DNA of 64,000 nucleotides. Source: Chitinophagaceae bacterium (lineage in GTDB: Bacteria > Bacteroidota > Bacteroidia > Chitinophagales > Chitinophagaceae). The stretch covers positions 1 through 64,000 of the forward strand of contig CANGWB010000002.1 of NCBI GenBank assembly GCA_947457465.1. The letters are read 5' to 3'. The notes under the pieces were generated by a model. It was not told the origin of the DNA. It was given only the letters and a program-made list of their open reading frames with translations, and searched no databases. Position numbers and translations under genes: made by a program. This document shows, in pieces, positions 58,598 to 64,000 of this stretch (position 1 is the stretch's first letter; the number at the start of each line of letters is the position of its first letter).

Positions 58598-60385
58598 TTG
58601 GCTGAACCGATCGCTTCCCAAAATCAGTGGGGATTACTCCGACGTTTGTACGGGTATGCCCGTCCCTACCGGAGACGATTTTTCGGCTCCCTGGCATTAG
58701 CGATCGGACTGGCTTTGCTGACGCCGATACGACCTTGGCTGATCCAGCAAACTGTCAATGTATACATCGCACAAGGACTCACTGATCTGTTGATCCGAGT
58801 AACGATCATTCAAGTCGGACTGCTGTTGATCGAGACCTTCATTCGATTTTTATTTTCCTTTCAAACAGCCTGGTTGGGGCAATCGGTGGTAAAAGATCTG
58901 CGGGTCAACGTATTTCGTCACATCACCCATCTCAACCTTCGTCAATTCGACCGCACACCGATCGGCACCCTCACCACCCGCACCATCAACGACTTGGAAT
59001 CGATCAATGATGTTTTTGCAGACGGACTCATTCCCATTCTGGCTGATCTGCTGTCGATCGCCTGCGTGCTCACCTACATGTTCTGGGCCGACTGGCAGTT
59101 GACCCTCATTGCGCTCATTCCTTTTCCGATCATGCTCATCGCTACCTATTTTTTCAAAGAGAGCACACGACGATCCTTTCAAAAAGTACGGAATGCGGTA
59201 TCGGACCTCAATGCCTTTGTGCAAGAACACCTGACGGGGATGGCATTGGTACAGGCCTTTGTTGCAGAAGATCGGGAGAAGAAAAAACTCGACCGGATCA
59301 ACAAGAACCATCGGGATGCGAACATCCAGGCCATCTTCGCTTATTCGGTTTTCTTTCCCGTGGTGGAGATCGTGCTTGCACTCTCGATCGGGGCCGTGGT
59401 TTGGTGGACATCCCACGAAGCCCTGACGCTGCAGGAGAGCAGGCAGGGTGTGGTGATCTCTTTTATTTTATGTCTGAATCTGTTGTTCCGTCCCTTAAGG
59501 ATGATCGCGGATAAATTCAACGTGCTGCAGATGGGGGTGATCGCCGGCGAGCGCGTATTCAAGGTGCTTGACAATGATGATCATCTGACCGACACCCTCG
59601 ATCCAGTTGTCATCACGACCCCGGTCACTGGTGACATAAAGTTTCAGTCGGTAAACTTTTCGTATCTGCCCGATCAACCGGTGCTTCGCGACATTTCATT
59701 CGACGTACGGCCCGGTCAGACACTTGCGATCGTAGGCGCCACAGGTAGCGGAAAATCAACCATCATCAATTTGCTCACCCGACTTTATCCGTTGGATTCA
59801 GGTCGGGTTTTACTGGATGATGTTCCCATCGAACGATACGACTGGCGCGTGCTGCGGGCCCAGATCGGTGTGGTGCTGCAGGATGTATTTCTTTTCTCCG
59901 GAACCATCAAGGATAACCTGACGCTTCACAACACGGATATTTCTCAGGAGAAGATCGAGGCTGCCGCCCGTCTGATCGGTATGCATGATTTCATCTGCAG
60001 CCTGCCGCTTGGATATGATCAGCCGGTCATGGAGCGTGGCAGTAACCTATCCCTGGGGCAGCGACAACTTCTCTCTTTTGTACGTGCGTTGCTTTACGAT
60101 CCTTCTGTATTGGTGTTGGATGAAGCCACCTCATCAGTCGACCCGGAAAGCGAAAAACTGATCCAACAGGCTACCGAGACCCTGATCCTGGATCGGACCA
60201 GCATCGTGGTGGCCCATCGGTTGAGTACGATTCAAAAAGCTGACCGGATCCTGGTGCTGGATAAGGGCCGGATCCTGGAGTCGGGTAATCATGAGGAGCT
60301 GATCCGGGCCGGAGGGGTTTATGCCGGGATGGTCAAAACAGCCGGTTCGGGGGACTTACTGCAGCAGGCCCTCCCCGCGAGCTGA
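58598..60385 (+). CDS. ABC exporter (MsbA/LmrA type, fused membrane and ATPase domains)
   Basis: The protein (595 aa) is a half-size ABC exporter with six membrane helices (about 25-310) and an ATPase domain. Walker A is GATGSGKST, the signature is LSLGQRQ, Walker B is VLVLDEATSSVD and the switch His is in VAHRLSTIQ. It probably flips lipids or exports drugs as a homodimer. The start appears to be TTG 58598: an in-frame TGA lies three codons upstream, the nearby ATG at 58588 leads to a stop after five codons, and the -7 box fits. Confidence 0.93.
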   Translation: MAEPIASQNQWGLLRRLYGYARPYRRRFFGSLALAIGLALLTPIRPWLIQQTVNVYIAQGLTDLLIRVTIIQVGLLLIETFIRFLFSFQTAWLGQSVVKDLRVNVFRHITHLNLRQFDRTPIGTLTTRTINDLESINDVFADGLIPILADLLSIACVLTYMFWADWQLTLIALIPFPIMLIATYFFKESTRRSFQKVRNAVSDLNAFVQEHLTGMALVQAFVAEDREKKKLDRINKNHRDANIQAIFAYSVFFPVVEIVLALSIGAVVWWTSHEALTLQESRQGVVISFILCLNLLFRPLRMIADKFNVLQMGVIAGERVFKVLDNDDHLTDTLDPVVITTPVTGDIKFQSVNFSYLPDQPVLRDISFDVRPGQTLAIVGATGSGKSTIINLLTRLYPLDSGRVLLDDVPIERYDWRVLRAQIGVVLQDVFLFSGTIKDNLTLHNTDISQEKIEAAARLIGMHDFICSLPLGYDQPVMERGSNLSLGQRQLLSFVRALLYDPSVLVLDEATSSVDPESEKLIQQATETLILDRTSIVVAHRLSTIQKADRILVLDKGRILESGNHEELIRAGGVYAGMVKTAGSGDLLQQALPAS

Positions 60386-60424
60386 ATTGACCCTGTTTTT
60401 CCTCGGTTTTTGTACCACCCCCCT

Positions 60425-60432
60425 TATCTTTG
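60425..60432 (+). promoter_or_regulatory. -7 box of the ATP synthase operon (TATCTTTG)
   Basis: TATCTTTG is a perfect match 20 nt before the atpB ATG at 60453. It shows that the track start at 60321, inside the ABC gene, is wrong. Confidence 0.7.
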
Positions 60433-60452
60433 CGGCAAATTTCGAGGAAGGT

Positions 60453-61589
60453 ATGGCAGCATGGCGTCTCAAATCCCTGATGGTAGCGGTTTTCAGCATT
60501 TTAGGAGGACTCGTATGGGCCTCTGAGCCTCCCGCTGGGGATGGTCATGCCGCACCCCAGAAGAAATTCAACGCCTCTGAGGTCATTTTCGGTCACGTAT
60601 TGAACGGACATGAGTTCCATTTCATGGACATCGACGGCCACCCGATCTCGATCCCTCTTCCCATCATCTTATACTCACCCGAGCGCGGATGGACCGGCTT
60701 CATGTCCTCTCATTTTGAGCACGGGCATAAGAACCACAATGGATACGCGATGCTGAACGAGCACAGCATCCACGAGATGAAACTCGACCCCAAGAAATTT
60801 TCCGTTGGCGACATCGTGGCGGTCAATGGCGAAGGTCATTATGATGCATCGGTGACGGTATATGATTTATCAATGACCCGCAATGTGGTGCAGATGCTGA
60901 TCGCCTTGATCCTCTTTGTATGGATCATGCTGAAAGTGGCAGCTCGTTACAAAAAAGGAGAGGGCGTGAAAACAGCTCCTTCCGGCATGCAGGGCATATT
61001 GGAGCCGGTGATCACGTTTGTACGGGATGAAGTGGCTCGTCCGAATCTCGGACACAAAGCAGAGAAGTATCTGCCTTATCTGTTGACTGTTTTCTTTTTC
61101 ATTCTGATCAATAATATTTTCGGATTGATACCCGGATCGGCCAACGTTACCGGTAACATCGCATTCACCGCTGTATTGGGGGTGATCTCGATGCTGGTGA
61201 TCCTGTTCAGTTCGAATGCGCATTTCTGGCAGCACATTTTCAATCCGCCCGGAGTGCCGTTTGCGGTGAAGTTCATTCTGGTGCCGGTTGAGTTTCTCGG
61301 TATTTTCATCAAGCCCTTTTCCTTGATCATCCGTTTGTTTGCGAACATGGTGGCGGGGCACATCATTATCATTTGTCTCATCTCACTCATTTTCATATTC
61401 GGTGAACTCAGTGCTGTTGCGGGTTGGGGCGCCTCCCCGCTGGCGATCGGATTCACTGTATTCATTTACCTGATCGAAGTGTTGGTTGCCTTCTTGCAGG
61501 CTTTCATTTTCACGATGCTGACCGCTGTATTCATCGGTCAGGCCTTCGAGGGCGAACACCACGACGAAGCACATGCGGCGCATCATTAA
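60453..61589 (+). CDS. atpB: ATP synthase F0 subunit a
   Basis: The protein (378 aa) is the proton-channel subunit of ATP synthase. The C-terminal core has five membrane helices, with the essential Arg in FSLIIRLFANMVAGH and the partner helix IYLIEVLVAFLQAFIFTMLTAVFIG. Unlike E. coli AtpB (271 aa), it has an added N-terminal signal-like helix and a His-rich extracytoplasmic part of about 130 residues (HEFHFMDIDGHPISIP, SHFEHGHKNHNGY), a Bacteroidota trait. The track start at 60321 overlaps the ABC gene; ATG 60453 follows the promoter. No atpI precedes it. Confidence 0.95.
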   Translation: MAAWRLKSLMVAVFSILGGLVWASEPPAGDGHAAPQKKFNASEVIFGHVLNGHEFHFMDIDGHPISIPLPIILYSPERGWTGFMSSHFEHGHKNHNGYAMLNEHSIHEMKLDPKKFSVGDIVAVNGEGHYDASVTVYDLSMTRNVVQMLIALILFVWIMLKVAARYKKGEGVKTAPSGMQGILEPVITFVRDEVARPNLGHKAEKYLPYLLTVFFFILINNIFGLIPGSANVTGNIAFTAVLGVISMLVILFSSNAHFWQHIFNPPGVPFAVKFILVPVEFLGIFIKPFSLIIRLFANMVAGHIIIICLISLIFIFGELSAVAGWGASPLAIGFTVFIYLIEVLVAFLQAFIFTMLTAVFIGQAFEGEHHDEAHAAHH

Positions 61590-61613
61590 TTTGTATTTTT
61601 TAACCATCAATAA

Positions 61614-61865
<252 letters not shown>

Positions 61866-61945
61866 GCCCACGCCAAACCTCGTACTGCATCCAACGCACA
61901 GGGCCGCGGATGCAGTTCTTTGAAAACTAAGAAATCGATATAGAC

Positions 61946-62440
61946 ATGAAATTGTTGACCCCCGAATTCGGTTTGCTGATCTGGACCCTGCTGGCGTTCC
62001 TGATCGTGTTCTTCATCCTGCGTAAACTGGCCTGGCCGGCGATCATTCAGGGATTGAAGGACCGCGAGAACAGCATCGCAGATTCATTGGCTTCCGCACA
62101 GCGTGTTAAAGAAGAAATGGCACAGCTGAAAGCAGAGAATGAAGAGTTGCTGGCGAAGGCCCGTGAAGAGCGTGCTCTATTGCTGAAAGAAGCGAGAGAG
62201 ACGAAGGACCGGATGATCAACGATGCCAAAGAGCAAGCTAAAGAAGAGGCCGGAAAGATCATCGCCGAAGCTCAAGCCGCCATCCAATCCCAAAAAATGG
62301 CTGCCCTCACCGAAGTGAAAAATCAAGTTGGCAAACTGGTGATCGAAGTGAGTGAAAAAGTATTGCGCAAGCAGTTGGACAATGCCACCGCACAGGAATC
62401 GCATATCCAAGGCCTTGTCAACGACGTGAAATTGAACTGA
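61946..62440 (+). CDS. atpF: ATP synthase F0 subunit b
   Basis: The protein (164 aa) has one N-terminal membrane helix (LLIWTLLAFLIVFFILRKLAW) followed by a long charged coiled coil (about 35-130) that forms the peripheral stalk. The length is typical. It lies 80 bp after atpE; the gap has no terminator or second promoter that I can see. Confidence 0.95.
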   Translation: MKLLTPEFGLLIWTLLAFLIVFFILRKLAWPAIIQGLKDRENSIADSLASAQRVKEEMAQLKAENEELLAKAREERALLLKEARETKDRMINDAKEQAKEEAGKIIAEAQAAIQSQKMAALTEVKNQVGKLVIEVSEKVLRKQLDNATAQESHIQGLVNDVKLN

Positions 62441-62465
62441 ACGAAACCGAACTAAAGATCTATTC

Positions 62466-63029
62466 ATGCCCAGTCCACGCATCGCCGCCCGCTACGCCAA
62501 ATCACTGATCGACCTGGCCCTGGAGCAAAATCAGCTCGAGACGGTCTATGATGACATGAAATGGCTGCAGGTTGTCTGCAAACAGAACCGCGATTTTGTG
62601 AACATGCTGCGTAGCCCCGTGATCAAGGCGGATGCCAAACAAAAGATCATGGCGGCCATCACAGAAAATAGCATTGGTACCCTCACTGCCGCATTCAATA
62701 AACTGGTCATCTCCAAGGGTCGGGAAAGTATTCTCCCGGAGATCGCATCCGCCTTCATCGATGCCTACAAGGCACACAAAGGCATTCACACCTTGCAGCT
62801 GACCACGGCGGCTCCCATTTCTGATTCTACTCGTCAGGCATTGGTAGAACAAGTGAAAAAGACAGCCGGATTCCAACACGTGGAACTGCAGGAGAAAGTG
62901 GATCCAGCGCTGATCGGCGGATTCGTATTGCAGGTGGGCGATAAACTGGTGGATGCCAGCATCGCGTACGACCTGAGGAACATCGCCAAACAATTCGAGA
63001 GCAACGACTTTATTTATAATATTCGATAA
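62466..63029 (+). CDS. atpH: ATP synthase F1 subunit delta
   Basis: The protein (187 aa) joins the peripheral stalk to the F1 head. The N-terminal helical domain begins RIAARYAKSLIDLALEQNQ. The C-terminal signature is VDPALIGGFVLQVGDKLVDASIAYDLRNIAKQF. It lies 25 bp after atpF and 21 bp before atpA. Confidence 0.95.
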   Translation: MPSPRIAARYAKSLIDLALEQNQLETVYDDMKWLQVVCKQNRDFVNMLRSPVIKADAKQKIMAAITENSIGTLTAAFNKLVISKGRESILPEIASAFIDAYKAHKGIHTLQLTTAAPISDSTRQALVEQVKKTAGFQHVELQEKVDPALIGGFVLQVGDKLVDASIAYDLRNIAKQFESNDFIYNIR

Positions 63030-63050
63030 CCGATTTAATCAAGCAAGTAT

Positions 63051-64000
63051 ATGTCAGCAATCAAGCCCGATGAGATCTCCGCGATTCTCCGCCAGCAGTT
63101 GAGCAATTTCAACGCCTCGGCGGACCTCGAAGAAGTAGGAACCGTATTGCAGGTGGGTGACGGTATCGCCCGCGTGTACGGTCTCGGCAACGTTCGCTAT
63201 GGTGAACTGGTCGAGTTCGAGAACGGTGTGCGCGCCATCGCCCTGAACCTGGAAGAAGACAATGTGGGTGTGGTATTGATGGGAGAGAGCGGAAACATCA
63301 AAGAAGGTGCCAAAGTAAAACGTACCGGTAAGATCGCTTCGATCAATGTTGGTGAAGGCATGGTTGGCCGCGTAGTGAATACACTCGGACAACCCATCGA
63401 TGGAAAAGGTCCGCTCACCGGCGAACTCTATGAGATGCCACTGGAGCGTAAAGCACCCGGTGTTATTTTCCGTGAGCCGGTAAAAGAACCACTCCAAACA
63501 GGTATCAAGGCGATCGATGCCATGATCCCCATCGGACGCGGACAGCGTGAGCTGGTGATCGGTGACCGTCAGACCGGAAAGACCGCGATCTGTATCGACA
63601 CCATCATCAATCAAAAAGAATTTTACAAAGCCGGCAAACCGGTTTATTGTATCTACGTAGCGATCGGACAAAAAGCATCCACCATCGCCGGTGTGATGAA
63701 GACCCTGCAAGACAATGGCGCGATGGATTACACCATCATCGTAGCTGCTTCTGCATCCGACCCCGCTCCGTTGCAGTTCTATGCACCCTTCGCCGGTGCT
63801 GCGATCGGTGAATTCTTCCGTGATACCGGTCGTCCTGCATTGATCATCTATGATGACCTCTCTAAACAAGCCGTGGCTTACCGTGAGGTATCGCTGTTGC
63901 TTCGTCGTCCGCCCGGTCGTGAGGCCTACCCTGGTGACGTATTCTACCTGCACAGCCGTTTGCTCGAGCGTGCAGCGAAAGTCATCAACGACGACAAGGT
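63051..64000 (+). CDS. atpA: ATP synthase F1 subunit alpha (partial, cut by the window end)
   Basis: The frame starting at ATG 63051 is open to the window end and encodes the first 316 residues of F1 alpha. It has the N-terminal [17 protein letters not shown], the beta-barrel with [11 protein letters not shown], the Walker A motif GDRQTGKTA, and the segments [18 protein letters not shown] and [33 protein letters not shown]. The ORF track omits it because it has no stop and instead lists the antisense frame 63054-63953. Alpha subunits carry the non-catalytic nucleotide sites. The full protein should be about 525 aa. Confidence 0.97.
   Translation, partial: MSAIKPDEISAILRQQLSNFNASADLEEVGTVLQVGDGIARVYGLGNVRYGELVEFENGVRAIALNLEEDNVGVVLMGESGNIKEGAKVKRTGKIASINVGEGMVGRVVNTLGQPIDGKGPLTGELYEMPLERKAPGVIFREPVKEPLQTGIKAIDAMIPIGRGQRELVIGDRQTGKTAICIDTIINQKEFYKAGKPVYCIYVAIGQKASTIAGVMKTLQDNGAMDYTIIVAASASDPAPLQFYAPFAGAAIGEFFRDTGRPALIIYDDLSKQAVAYREVSLLLRRPPGREAYPGDVFYLHSRLLERAAKVINDDK

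Noticed and set aside
60321-60452. Longer start of atpB in the ORF track
   Set aside because: It lies within the ABC exporter gene and upstream of the TATCTTTG box.
63054-63953. A 299-aa minus-strand ORF at the window end
   Set aside because: It is antisense to atpA, whose plus-strand frame from 63051 has all F1 alpha motifs and is missing from the track only because it is cut by the window end.

Overview
The window is a 64 kb piece of a Bacteroidota chromosome, most likely from the Chitinophagaceae or a close relative. Four things point there: a SusC/SusD pair, a PorZ-like type IX secretion protein, genes without Shine-Dalgarno sites, and the Bacteroidota -7 promoter box TAnnTTTG in front of many genes. 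GC content looks near 50%. I see no tRNA, rRNA, CRISPR array, prophage or insertion sequence. The genes are closely packed, with several 1-30 bp overlaps. One gene-free stretch exceeds 300 bp (44875-45248), and it appears to be a regulatory region.

Layout. 8-4339: MerR-type regulator and M23 peptidase, divergent from alaS. 4424-5680: secreted protein joining a TonB-plug-like segment to two PDZ domains. 5747-14336 (minus): TlpA-type thioredoxin lipoprotein, SusD, SusC and an RND/MMPL exporter. 14408-17444: porZ-recO. 17436-23077: amidohydrolase, prfA, VanZ-like/gcvH, cyclophilin, small conserved protein and serS. 23249-32435: AlkB-like monooxygenase, DUF1800/DUF1501 pair, POT peptide transporter, purD, tryptophan 2,3-dioxygenase and an MFS transporter. 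32555-39216: rod-shape operon mreBCD-PBP2-rodA, then a metallo-beta-lactamase-fold protein. 39224-40837: ECF sigma factor, membrane anti-sigma candidate and periplasmic sensor candidate. 40880-42962: C-terminal transketolase subunit and galE. 43007-56253: phosphate-related island. 56343-60385: large exported protein of unknown function with a possible His/Cys dyad, and an ABC exporter. 60453-64000: ATP synthase operon atpB-E-F-H-A, with atpA cut by the window end.

The most interesting part is 43007-56253. It holds a PiT phosphate transporter with its DUF47 partner, a TonB-dependent receptor with a beta-helix-type lipoprotein, polyphosphate kinase and exopolyphosphatase, a glycosyltransferase with a PlcP/LpxH-like metallophosphoesterase, and a PhoR/PhoB-like two-component system. 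Upstream of both the TonB receptor and the phosphoesterase-glycosyltransferase operon I find 7-bp elements (TAACATT/TAACGTT type) repeated with an exact 11-bp period. This is the geometry of PhoB/PhoP binding sites. I infer a phosphate-starvation regulon that combines phosphate or organophosphate uptake, polyphosphate turnover and perhaps replacement of phospholipids by glycolipids.

A second theme is promoter architecture. In several genes the TAnnTTTG box lies exactly 4 nt (once 5 nt) before the ATG, which predicts leaderless mRNAs. Two divergent gene pairs share back-to-back boxes separated by the same 7 bp. These boxes also decide several start codons against the longer ORFs in the track.
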